This document shows positions 42,612 through 50,288 of a stretch of 64,000 nucleotides of DNA, one piece after another. Location: the NCBI RefSeq assembly GCF_002904335.1, contig NZ_PPHF01000074.1:124001-188000 (forward strand), in the 5' to 3' direction. Position 1 is the first letter of the stretch. Every line of letters starts with the position of its first letter. Origin of the DNA: Amycolatopsis sp. CA-126428 (GTDB lineage: Bacteria > Actinomycetota > Actinomycetes > Mycobacteriales > Pseudonocardiaceae). A model generated the notes under the pieces. The model ran no database searches and was not told the origin of the DNA. It was given only the letters and a program-made list of their open reading frames with translations. A program made the translations under genes and the position numbers.

Positions 42612-43520
42612 TCAGCGGCCGGGGCCGGCCGTGACGAGGAAGCTCGCCGCGAGGAGCACCACGAGCACGAGCGTGGTCTCCGCGGCGACGGAATGGACGA
42701 AGGGGCGGACGGTGGCGGCGTCCCCGCGCAGGACGACGGCGAAGTCGAGGCGGCGGCCCACCCAGCTGCGGCTGAACTGCGCGGCCAGCAGCACGACGGC
42801 GAGCACGGCCAGCTTGACCAGTAGCGTCCGCCCGTAGGCCGTGCCGAACACGCGGCCGACGCTGCCGACGGTCTGCCACGCGAGCACGACGCCCGCGGCG
42901 ACCACGACGGCGACCGACGTCATCGCCAGCTTCGAGTAGCGGGGGATCACCGAGGCGAGCTCTTCGGGGTCCCGGCGGGCCAGGACGCCGAACAGCAGCA
43001 CGGCCAGCCCGCCGATCCACGCCGAAGCGCCCGCGAGGTGCGCGAAGTCCGCCAGCTGCGTCAGCCAGGGCCGGGTGCTCTCCACCGCGTGGCCGGTGAG
43101 CCCGGTCGTGCGGAGCAGCCCGAGCAGGATCGCCCCGGCCCCGACCCGCCAGGGCAACGCCGTGGCCGCGTCCCGGCCGCGTTGCAGCAGCCAGGCCAGC
43201 ACCACGCCGCCGAGCAGCCACAGCAGCGCCCTGGCGAACCAGATGCGCCCGAACTGGCTGTCCAGCGCCTGGCCGAGCAGGTCCCAGGCCAGGAAGTCGC
43301 CGGGCGGGCGCTGCGCGGCCCACGCCGCCTGCAGGCCGAGGCCGGCGAGCGTGCCGGCCAGGCCGAGGACCCACCCGGTGACCAGCACCGAACGAGCCCC
43401 GCGGTGGCCGGCGCCGGCGGGCCAGAGCACGGCGAGGAACAGCAGCCCGCCGGCGAACAGGGTTAGACCGGCGTAGTCGACGGTCCGGGCGAGCACGTAC
43501 CAGCCCTTGACGGGGTCCAC
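42612..43520 (-). CDS. copD: CopD-family copper-transport membrane protein
   Basis: 302 residues, eight predicted helices. LADFAHLAGASAWIGGLAVL and RYSKLAMTSVAVVVAAGVVL are the CopD signatures. It probably moves copper across the membrane in partnership with CopC. It starts three bases after the Pro-rich gene. Confidence 0.88.
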   Translation of the reverse strand: MDPVKGWYVLARTVDYAGLTLFAGGLLFLAVLWPAGAGHRGARSVLVTGWVLGLAGTLAGLGLQAAWAAQRPPGDFLAWDLLGQALDSQFGRIWFARALLWLLGGVVLAWLLQRGRDAATALPWRVGAGAILLGLLRTTGLTGHAVESTRPWLTQLADFAHLAGASAWIGGLAVLLFGVLARRDPEELASVIPRYSKLAMTSVAVVVAAGVVLAWQTVGSVGRVFGTAYGRTLLVKLAVLAVVLLAAQFSRSWVGRRLDFAVVLRGDAATVRPFVHSVAAETTLVLVVLLAASFLVTAGPGR

Positions 43521-43523
43521 GGC

Positions 43524-44132
43524 TCACCGTCCACTGGGGACGGTCGGCGTCGGTACCGGCACCATCGCGGGCGTCAGCCCGCCGTCGGCCGCGCGGCAGT
43601 AGCCGAGGATCAGGGCGGCGGCCCCGTCCGGCCCGGTCACCCCGAGCCCGGTCGTGAGGGAGCCGAGCAGGGGCAGCCCGCCGACGGTGTCGAGAACCTG
43701 TTGCGGCACACCGGCTTGGCACGCGGGCACGTCGTTTCCCGGCGGCGGTGGTGCCGGTGTCGTCGGCTCCGGCGAGGACACCGGGGGAGGCATGGTCCCG
43801 GGCTCGGGGGATCCCGGGTCCGCGACCGGAACCACGCCGGTGTCACCGGGCATCGGCGGCATCGACGGCACCGGGTCCGCCGGCCGGCCGCCCACCGGGA
43901 TGGCGGGCAGCGGGGACACCGGGCCGCCCGTGGGCAGCCGGCCGGCCGGAACCGGTTGCGCGCCGGGGGTTCGCGGTGTGGCGGGGCGGCCGCCGTCCGC
44001 GACCGCGGGCGGGGTGGCCGCGGCGGTACCCGGCCGCAGGCCGAGGCCGGAGGCGTAGCCGACGACGATCACGACGGCGCCGGCCAGGCTCGCGGCGATG
44101 ACGTGGTCACGGCGCAGGGCGGGTCCTCGCAC
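43524..44132 (-). CDS. membrane-anchored Pro-rich protein of the copper cluster
   Basis: 202 residues from GTG 44132, chosen because TGGAGGA lies upstream. A membrane helix (about 10-30) is followed by a Pro/Gly/Thr-rich extracellular stretch of about 100 residues and a short C-terminal domain with two Cys (DVPACQAG, ILGYCRAAD). Family not recognised; first gene of the cluster on this strand. Confidence 0.7.
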   Translation of the reverse strand: MRGPALRRDHVIAASLAGAVVIVVGYASGLGLRPGTAAATPPAVADGGRPATPRTPGAQPVPAGRLPTGGPVSPLPAIPVGGRPADPVPSMPPMPGDTGVVPVADPGSPEPGTMPPPVSSPEPTTPAPPPPGNDVPACQAGVPQQVLDTVGGLPLLGSLTTGLGVTGPDGAAALILGYCRAADGGLTPAMVPVPTPTVPSGR

Positions 44133-44513
44133 GGTTTCGTCCTCCAGAGAACGGGAATTCGCCCACGGGAAACGCAATTCCGGAGCGGCGGGGAAAGAGC
44201 GGGATGTGGGAGCAATAAACCAGCCGCCACGTTTCGCGGGGTGATCTTCACGTGAAGGCCAGGTTAAGTCGAGCGGCCCGCAGACGGCCTGAGCCGGTGA
44301 GTTGCTGCGCCGAAAGCCGCTTCTGCTGGACTGTTCGGGTGACCGGGCAGGCGAACCGTCGGAGTAGCTGACCGGTTTGCCCGATCCTTCGGTGGCGGTG
44401 CGCCGCGCCGGTGAGAATTGGTTAACACAGCCGTTTCACGACCTCCCGTCATGACCCCGGATCGGGTCGCTACGGTTCCGGCATCGCTCGAATTCCCGAG
44501 AAGGCGAGAAAAC
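44133..44513. other. 381-base divergent intergenic region of the copper cluster
   Basis: No gene seen. It holds the palindrome at 44246-44257 and an A+T-richer stretch near 44410-44430 (AGAATTGGTTAACA) that probably contains the CopC promoter. Confidence 0.6.
44246..44257. promoter_or_regulatory. palindrome CTTCACGTGAAG
   Basis: Perfect 12-bp palindrome. Its ten central bases equal the core of the bacterial parS site (GTTTCACGTGAAAC). Position between the two copper units also fits a local operator. Confidence 0.4.
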
Positions 44514-45050
44514 ATGACTTCCCGCTGGTCTTTCCCGGTCCGGATCGCCGCCGCGCTGGCGGCCGCCGCCGGCGCGGTGCTGCTGGGCGCGCCCGCGGCG
44601 GCCGCGCACAGCGTCCTGGTGTCCAGTTCGCCGGCCGCCGACGCGTCGGTCGCCGCGGGCCCGGCCGAGGCCGTGCTCGAGTTCGACGAGCCGGTGGAAA
44701 ACCGGTTCACCGAACTCGCGGTGCTCGGGCCCGACGGGACGTCGCACTGGGAGGCCGGTCCGGCGTCCATTGTGGACGCCCGGGTCTCCGCGCCGCTGTG
44801 TCCGCTCGGCCCGGCCGGGGCCTACACCATCCGGTACCGCGTCACGTCCGCCGACGGCCACCCGGTGTCCGGCACCGTCCCGTTCCGGCTCACCGTGGCG
44901 GGCCCGGCGGCCGCGGTGCCGGCCGCCGCCGCGGTGGCGAGCCCGGACTCGGACGGCTCGATGCCGCTGTGGCCGTGGCTCACCGGGGGCGCCGTCCTGC
45001 TCGGCACCGGGTTCGCGGTCGCCCGGCGGTTGAGCCGCGCGGACGCTTGA
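44514..45050 (+). CDS. copC: CopC-domain copper-binding protein, membrane-anchored
   Basis: 178 residues. Signal peptide to about 31 so that the mature protein begins AHSVLVSSSPA, whose N-terminal His is a copper ligand in this family; the second His is in SADGHPVSGT. A C-terminal helix (about 148-168) anchors it. Works with CopD encoded divergently. ATG 44514 follows GGCGAGAAAA. Confidence 0.9.
   Translation: MTSRWSFPVRIAAALAAAAGAVLLGAPAAAAHSVLVSSSPAADASVAAGPAEAVLEFDEPVENRFTELAVLGPDGTSHWEAGPASIVDARVSAPLCPLGPAGAYTIRYRVTSADGHPVSGTVPFRLTVAGPAAAVPAAAAVASPDSDGSMPLWPWLTGGAVLLGTGFAVARRLSRADA
44765..44777. repeat. dispersed motif GTCCA-N3-TGGAC
   Basis: Exact copy inside copC, using an ATT codon. 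Confidence 0.5.
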
Positions 45051-45070
45051 GGCCGTGGCCCGGCGGGTAT
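45045..45070 (+). promoter_or_regulatory. SigB/SigF-type promoter of DUF6221 gene
   Basis: GCTT, 16 bases, GGGTAT; ATG nine bases after the -10, so little or no leader. Overlaps the copC stop. Confidence 0.5.
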
Positions 45071-45079
45071 CCCGGGCCC

Positions 45080-45418
45080 ATGACGAATCTCGACGACACC
45101 ACGACCGCGAAGCTCGACGAATTCGTGCTCGCCCGGCTCGCGGAAGACGAAGAGCGCGTCCGGGCGGGTGAACTGCCGCAGATCGACGAGGCCGAGCGGC
45201 GCGGGCGGCTGCGGATCATGTACGCCGACAACGGCGACGGCCTGCTGCTGGCCGGCGGGCCGGTCGAGGCCATGGAGGACCGGCACCCGGTGCCGTTCGC
45301 CGAGAAGGCCGAGTTCCTGCGCCGCGAAATCCGCGACGTCCACGACGACGCCTCCGTCAAGCTCATCGCGTCGGTGTACGAAGCCCACCCCGACTGGCGC
45401 GACGAGTGGCGCCCGTGA
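45080..45418 (+). CDS. DUF6221-family protein
   Basis: 112 residues. LDEFVLARLAEDEERVR at the start and LIASVYEAHPDWRDEWRP at the end match DUF6221, small actinobacterial proteins of unknown function. It has a stress-type promoter directly upstream and is followed after four bases by a phosphoribosyltransferase gene. Confidence 0.78.
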   Translation: MTNLDDTTTAKLDEFVLARLAEDEERVRAGELPQIDEAERRGRLRIMYADNGDGLLLAGGPVEAMEDRHPVPFAEKAEFLRREIRDVHDDASVKLIASVYEAHPDWRDEWRP

Positions 45419-45422
45419 GCTG

Positions 45423-46073
45423 ATGTCCGCGCGGCAGGCGGGTCCGCGGATCTTCGCCGACCGGGAGGACGGCGGCCGCCGGCTCGCGGGCGAGCTGCGG
45501 CGCCGGGCCTGGGCCGACCCGGTCGTGCTCGGGCTCGCCCGCGGCGGCGTGCCGGTGGCCGCCGTCGTGGCGCGGTGGCTCGGCGCCGAACTGGACGTCG
45601 CGGTCGCCCGCAAGATCGGCGCGCCGGGCCACCGCGAATACGGCGTCGGCGCGGTCACCCGGGACGGACCGGCGATCTACGACGAGACTGCTCTGCGCGC
45701 GCTGAGGCTGACCGCCGCGCGGATGGCCCGGGCCGAGGCCCACGAACGGGCGGAAGCACGCCGCCGGCTCCAGCACTACCGAGCCGGCCGGGCACCCGCC
45801 GGTCTCACCGGCCGTGACGTCCTCCTCGTGGACGACGGGCTCGCGACCGGCGTCACCGCGACGGCGGCGCTGCGCGACCTCCGTGCGGCCCGGCCGCGGA
45901 CGCTCGTCTTCGCGGCCCCCGTCGCCGCTCCCGGCGCGGTCACGCGGGTGCTGGGCGAAGCCGACGACGTCGTCTGCGTCAGCGAACCGCCGGACTTTCG
46001 CGCGGTCGGTCAGTGGTACGCCGATTTCCGCCAGCTGGGCGACGACGACGTGCTGAACCTGCTCAGTTCGTGA
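45423..46073 (+). CDS. phosphoribosyltransferase-domain protein
   Basis: 216 residues, type I PRTase fold. The PRPP motif reads VLLVDDGLATGVTA and LGLARGGVPVAAVVAR is the usual N-terminal loop. Members of this group occur in stress (dormancy-type) loci; the base substrate is unknown. Co-transcribed with the DUF6221 gene. Confidence 0.82.
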   Translation: MSARQAGPRIFADREDGGRRLAGELRRRAWADPVVLGLARGGVPVAAVVARWLGAELDVAVARKIGAPGHREYGVGAVTRDGPAIYDETALRALRLTAARMARAEAHERAEARRRLQHYRAGRAPAGLTGRDVLLVDDGLATGVTATAALRDLRAARPRTLVFAAPVAAPGAVTRVLGEADDVVCVSEPPDFRAVGQWYADFRQLGDDDVLNLLSS

Positions 46074-46130
46074 CCCGGCGCGCTCCTAAGAGGACCGCCG
46101 GTGACGTGCTGCTCCACTCGGGGAGCCCCG

Positions 46131-46156
46131 GATTGACCCTGTGGGTGACGGGGTAT
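46131..46156 (+). promoter_or_regulatory. possible SigB/SigF-type promoter of DUF6292 gene
   Basis: GATTGA, 14 bases, GGGTAT, with ATG 46194 after about 31 leader bases. The -35 is weak. Confidence 0.42.
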
Positions 46157-46193
46157 CACCCGATGGGGCACCGACCGAAGGGGCGGGAGCGGG

Positions 46194-46616
46194 ATGAGCG
46201 AACGGGACGGGCTTGGCGCGGCAGCGCGCGGGCTGCGGCAGTATCTGCTGGCCGTCGCGGCCAAGCTGGACGCACCCGCTTGGTTCTGCGAGGTGGACGT
46301 CCCGGCCGGAGCGTACGTCGCACTGGAGCGGCGGCTCGCCCGGTTCCCGGCCCACGAGACGGCGCTGCTGTGGGACGAACGTGACGGCTGGGCCGCCGCG
46401 GTCGAGTCGTCGACCGGGGATGACGTCATCGTGCTGGCCTACTTGGGCGACGACGTGCTGCCGCCGCCGGAAGCCGTCGTGGAGTTCGTGGCGGGCTTGT
46501 ACGGCGAGAAGTACCCCGGGCGCCCGGATCCCCCGGACTTCCGCAGACCCGGCACCGCGGACGGCTTCGAGGAGCGGTTGGCCGCCTACGCCGGCGACCC
46601 GGTCGGGCAAGCCTGA
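46194..46616 (+). CDS. DUF6292-family protein
   Basis: 140 residues. AYVALERRLARFP, ETALLWDERDGWAAAVE and LAYLGDDVLPPPEAVVEFV match DUF6292, found in actinomycetes; function unknown. GGGAGCGGG precedes the ATG. Its last 31 bases overlap the convergent MerR gene. Confidence 0.75.
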   Translation: MSERDGLGAAARGLRQYLLAVAAKLDAPAWFCEVDVPAGAYVALERRLARFPAHETALLWDERDGWAAAVESSTGDDVIVLAYLGDDVLPPPEAVVEFVAGLYGEKYPGRPDPPDFRRPGTADGFEERLAAYAGDPVGQA

Positions 46617-47569
46617 CCCGGGCGGGCCGCGCGCCCGTCGAGCCGAGTGCGCAGTGCCCGGCCGAACCAGGTGAAGACCGGTTCCAGATCCGGCAGCGCG
46701 GGCCAGCCGTTGATGGCGGCCACCAGCTGCCAGTACCGCGTGACACGACGATCGCCGGCGACCTCGAGCCGTTCGAGGATCCACCACTTCAGCCGGTCGT
46801 CGTCGGCCTTGCCGAAAGTCTCGGCGTAGCGCGCGCCGAGCGTGGCGACGATGCCGGCGGCCGGCTCGGAGTCCGGGTCGATCCCTGCGGCCAGCGCCCG
46901 GCCGACTTCTTCGCGCACGGCCTCGGTCAACTCGTGGTGCAGGCCGGTCGTGTCCCCCTCGGCGCGCTGGGCCGCCTGGTATTCGGCCATCCGCCGGACG
47001 GCGGCCCGGAACCCGGTGTCCTGGACCAGCTCCACGAGTTCCATCCACGCCTCGACCTGTTCGGGCGTGGCGTCATCGGGCAGCTCCGGCATGCTCGAAC
47101 GCAGCAGCTCCACCATGGCGGGATTGGCGTCGAAACCGCCGAAGGTGTCATCGATGAAGTCATGGATGAAGCGACGCCGTTCGGCGTCGGACAGGTTCAC
47201 CAGTTTGTGCATCAGATCCATCTCCTGAGGGGTCGATCCCCGCTTCGCGACCGCGGCCAGCACGGCACGCCGCAGGCGCAGGGCCCGGATCTGCACGTCG
47301 AGCGCCGCCGCATGCGCCGCGGCAACCTCGGCCAGCGAGGTCTCATCGGCCAGCACGCGCCGGACGGTGGCCAGATCGACGTCCAAGGCACGGAGCGTGC
47401 GGACCAGTTCCAGGCGGGCCAGGGCAGCCATGTCGTACAGGCGGTAGCCAGCGGGGTTGTGGCAGGTCGCCGGAACGATCCCCTTGTCGGAGTAGAACCG
47501 GATCGTCTTGACGGACAGCCCGGTCCGCGCGGCCAGTGCCCCGATGGTGAGGAGGTTCTCGTCGTCCAT
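46586..47569 (-). CDS. MerR-family regulator
   Basis: 327 residues. Winged HTH at the N-terminus (LTIGALAARTGLSVKTIRFY and GYRLYDMAALARLELVR), a dimerisation helix to about 120 and an effector domain of about 200 residues of unknown ligand. Its own promoter has the 19-base spacer and dyad typical of MerR control, so it is probably autoregulated. Confidence 0.9.
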   Translation of the reverse strand: MDDENLLTIGALAARTGLSVKTIRFYSDKGIVPATCHNPAGYRLYDMAALARLELVRTLRALDVDLATVRRVLADETSLAEVAAAHAAALDVQIRALRLRRAVLAAVAKRGSTPQEMDLMHKLVNLSDAERRRFIHDFIDDTFGGFDANPAMVELLRSSMPELPDDATPEQVEAWMELVELVQDTGFRAAVRRMAEYQAAQRAEGDTTGLHHELTEAVREEVGRALAAGIDPDSEPAAGIVATLGARYAETFGKADDDRLKWWILERLEVAGDRRVTRYWQLVAAINGWPALPDLEPVFTWFGRALRTRLDGRAARPGQACPTGSPA

Positions 47570-47576
47570 GCCCCAC

Positions 47577-47608
47577 AGCCTGCCGTCTCCCCTCGAGGGA
47601 GACTCAAC
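47577..47608 (-). promoter_or_regulatory. MerR-type promoter/operator
   Basis: On the minus strand TTGAGT, a 19-base spacer and CAGGCT, with the ATG seven bases later. The spacer holds the dyad GTCTCCC-CTCGA-GGGAGAC (47585-47603). A 19-base spacer is the hallmark of MerR-activated promoters; the start would be leaderless. Confidence 0.65.
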
Positions 47609-47610
47609 GC

Positions 47611-47628
47611 GAAACCGGGGGCGGTTTC
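47611..47628 (-). terminator. short terminator hairpin after VOC gene
   Basis: A 7-bp stem (GAAACCG and complement) with a 4-base loop, touching the stop codon at 47627. Confidence 0.45.
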
Positions 47629-47989
47629 AGCGGGCCGGCAGCACGCAGAATTCGTTGCCTTCCGGATCAGCGAGCACGATCCACGGGTCGTCGTCCGGAT
47701 CGTCGAGGACCTTCGCCCCGAGCATCACCAAGCGTTCGACCTCCGCCCGCTGGTCGCCCGCCACCGGTGCCAAGTCGAGGTGCAGCCGGTTCTTGACGGT
47801 CTTCTCCTCCGGCACCGGCTGGAACAACAGCGCCGGTCCGTCGTCGAAGTCGACCTGGCGGTAGGTGAGCCCATGGGAGTCGGTCCACGTGCGGGTTTTC
47901 CCACTGCCCAATGCCGCGGCCCAGAACTCGGCCAGCAGGTCCGGCTGACGGCAGTCGATCGCCACGGCCAGGATGCGGGCCGCCGTCAC
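47627..47989 (-). CDS. VOC (glyoxalase-like) protein
   Basis: 120 residues, one full vicinal-oxygen-chelate unit: ILAVAIDCRQPDLLAEFW at the start, HLDLAPVAG in the centre and DPEGNEFCVLP at the end with metal-ligand-type His and Glu. Substrate unknown. GTGA overlap with the upstream gene. Confidence 0.82.
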   Translation of the reverse strand: MTAARILAVAIDCRQPDLLAEFWAAALGSGKTRTWTDSHGLTYRQVDFDDGPALLFQPVPEEKTVKNRLHLDLAPVAGDQRAEVERLVMLGAKVLDDPDDDPWIVLADPEGNEFCVLPAR

Positions 47990-48414
47990 GAATCCGCCAC
48001 TATCCGGTTGATGGCTTCGGCGACCAGGTCCGGTTCGGACACCGTCACCGTCAGTCCCGGGTGGCGGAGCAGTCCCCACGGGTCGATACCCCGGACGGGT
48101 TCCCGGAACCGGAGGCACACGCCGCCTTCCGTGGTCGTTCCGAAGGTCAGGCCGCGGTCGGCGAGCGAAAGCCGGACGCCGAAGACGCGGAGAGCGCGGT
48201 ACGGGCCGGTCGCTTCCGCTCCGGCGAGGTTGCTCAGCGGCGTCTCGACCAGCCACGGCCCGAACCGGACGCGCAGGCCGGCGGCGTCCAGCTCCAGCCC
48301 GGCGCGCGCACCCAGAAGTCTGCGCACCCACGGGAATCCGACGGCGAAGTCCGCGTGCAGCCGGTAGTGCACGACGACGGCGGGCTCACCCACCACCGCC
48401 TCACTCGTGGTCAT
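47986..48414 (-). CDS. conserved-type actinobacterial protein of unknown function
   Basis: 142 residues, beta-rich with repeated strand pairs (GLELDAAGLRVRFGPWLVET, then LRVFGVRLSLADRGLTFGTT) and a terminal helix; a PH-like fold is possible. Family not named with confidence. It is sandwiched by overlaps with a 14-residue leader ORF and the VOC gene. Confidence 0.68.
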   Translation of the reverse strand: MTTSEAVVGEPAVVVHYRLHADFAVGFPWVRRLLGARAGLELDAAGLRVRFGPWLVETPLSNLAGAEATGPYRALRVFGVRLSLADRGLTFGTTTEGGVCLRFREPVRGIDPWGLLRHPGLTVTVSEPDLVAEAINRIVADS

Positions 48415-48455
48415 GTGCCGCCGCCCGACGGCGGGATGTCCGGTTCGCGGTGCAT
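48411..48455 (-). CDS. 14-residue ORF coupled to the next gene
   Basis: MHREPDIPPSGGGT, preceded by a consensus AAGGAGG six bases before the ATG. Its TGA overlaps the ATG of the next gene (ATGA). The following gene has no ribosome site of its own, so this short ORF probably loads its ribosomes. Confidence 0.55.
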   Translation of the reverse strand: MHREPDIPPSGGGT

Positions 48456-48487
48456 GGGAACCTCCTTGGCGCGGTGTTCTTCCCCGG

Positions 48488-48512
48488 CTACCCGGCCACC
48501 ACGGGCCGAAAC
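48488..48512 (-). promoter_or_regulatory. SigB/SigF-type promoter
   Basis: GTTT, 15 bases, GGGTAG; start codon of the 14-residue ORF after about 26 leader bases. Confidence 0.6.
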
Positions 48513-48520
48513 GACCGGGA

Positions 48521-48964
48521 TCACCGCGAACGCGCGGCCGTCCGGTTGACCGCCCGCGCCGCGACGATGCCGAGCACCAGCGCGGCGGCCGCGGTCAGCC
48601 CGTGCAGCCAGTTGTCCGCCCAGTTCAGGTTGATCGGGTCCTCCGGGTTGACGAGCGCGGTGGCGAGGATGCCGTACGCGGTCATCCCGGTGAACCCGAC
48701 GAACAGCACCCAGCAGTAGATGAGCGCCCCGCTGCGCCGGGTCGCGGCGAGCAGCCCGAGCACCCCGACCGCCGTGTGGACGAGGTTGAGCAGCGGGGTC
48801 ACGCTGAAGATCCAGACCGTGCGGCCGGTCTCGTGGCCGACCGCGGCGGTTTCCGGGGTCAGGAACCCGGCGATGCCCAGCACGAGGTAGAGCAGCCCGA
48901 GGACGGCGACGACCGGGCGGAGCCAGGACGCTGCGGTCCGGGAGCGGATTTCGGCGGATGACAT
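48521..48964 (-). CDS. DUF4383-family membrane protein
   Basis: 147 residues, four helices (about 18-35, 55-75, 80-100, 118-138). NLVHTAVGVLGLLAA and NWADNWLHGLTAAAALVLG are family features. Function unknown; it is often found with stress-sigma genes. GGAAGGAGA precedes the ATG and a stress-type promoter lies at the right distance. Confidence 0.85.
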   Translation of the reverse strand: MSSAEIRSRTAASWLRPVVAVLGLLYLVLGIAGFLTPETAAVGHETGRTVWIFSVTPLLNLVHTAVGVLGLLAATRRSGALIYCWVLFVGFTGMTAYGILATALVNPEDPINLNWADNWLHGLTAAAALVLGIVAARAVNRTAARSR

Positions 48965-48990
48965 GGGGGTCTCCTTCCCTTCGCGGCCGG

Positions 48991-49015
48991 ATACCCCGTC
49001 ACGCGTGCGGAAAAC
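48991..49015 (-). promoter_or_regulatory. SigB/SigF-type promoter of DUF4383 gene
   Basis: GTTT, 15 bases, GGGTAT; predicted leader about 20 bases. Confidence 0.7.
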
Positions 49016-49028
49016 GGACAAGTGGAAG

Positions 49029-49066
49029 GGGCCGGACGGCGGGCTGGGGGTTCCGCCGTCCGGCCC
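49029..49066 (-). terminator. terminator after SDR gene
   Basis: A perfect 14-bp stem (GGGCCGGACGGCGG and complement) with a 10-base loop, about 50 bases past the stop at 49117. Confidence 0.7.
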
Positions 49067-49116
49067 ACGGCCGGGGCCCGCGCCGGTCCCTGCAGCCAGG
49101 ACGCGGGCCCCTGGTC

Positions 49117-49941
49117 TCACGGGGAACGCCAGTCGTGATCGCGGTAAGCGGTCCCGTGCTGGGCGCCCATCAGCAGCAGGCCGCCGTCGACGACGAGCGA
49201 CGTGCCGGTGATGTAGCCGGCCGCCGGGGTCGCCAGGAACGCGACCGCGGCCGCCACTTCGCCCGCGTGGCCGGGACGGCCCAGCGGGATGCCGGGCCGG
49301 TCCTGCTCGCGCGGGTCGGCGTCGGCCTGTCCCGTCATCGGCGTCGAGATTTCGCCCGGGGCCACGGAGTTCACGGTGATGCCGTGCTGGGCCAGCTCCA
49401 GGGCGAGCACCTGGGTCAGTGCGCCCGCACCGGCCTTCGCGGCGCAGTAGGGTGCGGCACCGACGCGGGGCACGTGCTCGTGGACGCTGGTGATCGTGAT
49501 GATCCGGCCGCCGTGCCCGGCGTCGATCATGTGCCGGGCCGCGCGCTGCGAAAGCAGGAAGACGCCGTCGAGGTCGACGTCGAGGACCTGGCGCCACTTT
49601 TCGTAGTCGAGGTCCACGGCGAGTTGGCTGCTGCCCGTGCCGGAGCAGTTGACCAGGACGTCGATGCCGCCGAGGTCCTCGGCGAACGCGTCGACGACGT
49701 CGGCGGCGCCGGGCAGCTCGGTCAGGTCGAGCTTCCGGACGTGCGCGGTCACGCCGCGCGAACGGACCTCCGCGGCGGTTTCCTCCGCGCCGTCGGCGTC
49801 GGAGTGGTAGGTGATGCCGACGTCCAGGCCACCGCCGGCGAGGGCGACGGCAACCGCGCGGCCGATGCCGGAATCGGCACCGGTGACGACGGCACGCCGC
49901 GGCGAAGCGGCTTCGGCGGGTAGGGGCGCCGGGAGCGACAC
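49117..49941 (-). CDS. short-chain dehydrogenase/reductase
   Basis: 274 residues. NAD(P)-binding GADSGIGRA, catalytic Ser in TSVHEH and Tyr-Lys in APYCAAKAG are complete; the layout resembles glucose-1-dehydrogenase-like SDRs of general-stress loci. GTG 49941 is used because AAAGGAG lies seven bases upstream and the family match starts soon after. Substrate unknown. Confidence 0.88.
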   Translation of the reverse strand: MSLPAPLPAEAASPRRAVVTGADSGIGRAVAVALAGGGLDVGITYHSDADGAEETAAEVRSRGVTAHVRKLDLTELPGAADVVDAFAEDLGGIDVLVNCSGTGSSQLAVDLDYEKWRQVLDVDLDGVFLLSQRAARHMIDAGHGGRIITITSVHEHVPRVGAAPYCAAKAGAGALTQVLALELAQHGITVNSVAPGEISTPMTGQADADPREQDRPGIPLGRPGHAGEVAAAVAFLATPAAGYITGTSLVVDGGLLLMGAQHGTAYRDHDWRSP

Positions 49942-49967
49942 GGGCGGCTCCTTTCGTTCCCGGTCGG

Positions 49968-49992
49968 CTACCACCCCCGCCGGGGACTAAAC
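49968..49992 (-). promoter_or_regulatory. SigB/SigF-type promoter of SDR gene
   Basis: GTTT, 15 bases, TGGTAG; one change in the -10. Leader about 20 bases. Confidence 0.5.
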
Positions 49993-50004
49993 GCGGCGGC
50001 CGGC

Positions 50005-50029
50005 GTGTGTCGGCCGGACGGCGGGGTAA
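50005..50029 (+). promoter_or_regulatory. SigB/SigF-type promoter of DUF2795 gene
   Basis: GTGT, 15 bases, GGGTAA; leader about 27 bases. Confidence 0.5.
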
Positions 50030-50062
50030 CCGCGCCGCTCCCGAACGGAAGGAAAAGTTCCC

Positions 50063-50251
50063 GTGAGCAAGCCGAACCCGATCGAACTGCAGAAGTACCT
50101 CTCCGGCGTCGACTACCCGGCGAAGCGGGCCGACCTGGTGCGGGCGGCCGAGAAGAACGGCGCCGACCCGGCCACGTTGGACGTCGTGCGCAGCCTGCCG
50201 GACCGGACCTACGAGGGGCCGAGCGGCGTGAGCAAGGAGATCGGCGGCTGA
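50063..50251 (+). CDS. DUF2795-family small protein
   Basis: 62 residues. ELQKYLSGVDYPAKRADLVR and the ending VRSLPDRTYEGPSGVSKEIG match DUF2795. Function unknown; common in actinobacterial stress loci. GGAAGGAAAA precedes the GTG. Confidence 0.85.
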   Translation: MSKPNPIELQKYLSGVDYPAKRADLVRAAEKNGADPATLDVVRSLPDRTYEGPSGVSKEIGG

Positions 50252-50259
50252 CGTCGCCC

Positions 50260-50286
50260 GCGGCCCGGGCTGCGTGCCCGGGCCGC
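50260..50286. terminator. bidirectional terminator
   Basis: A perfect 11-bp stem (GCGGCCCGGGC and complement) with a 5-base loop between two convergent stops. Confidence 0.8.
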
Positions 50287-50288
50287 GC

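Noticed and set aside
44246..44257. A true parS site
   Set aside because: Outer bases differ from GTTTCACGTGAAAC and no parAB, dnaA or origin genes are in the window; kept only as a candidate.
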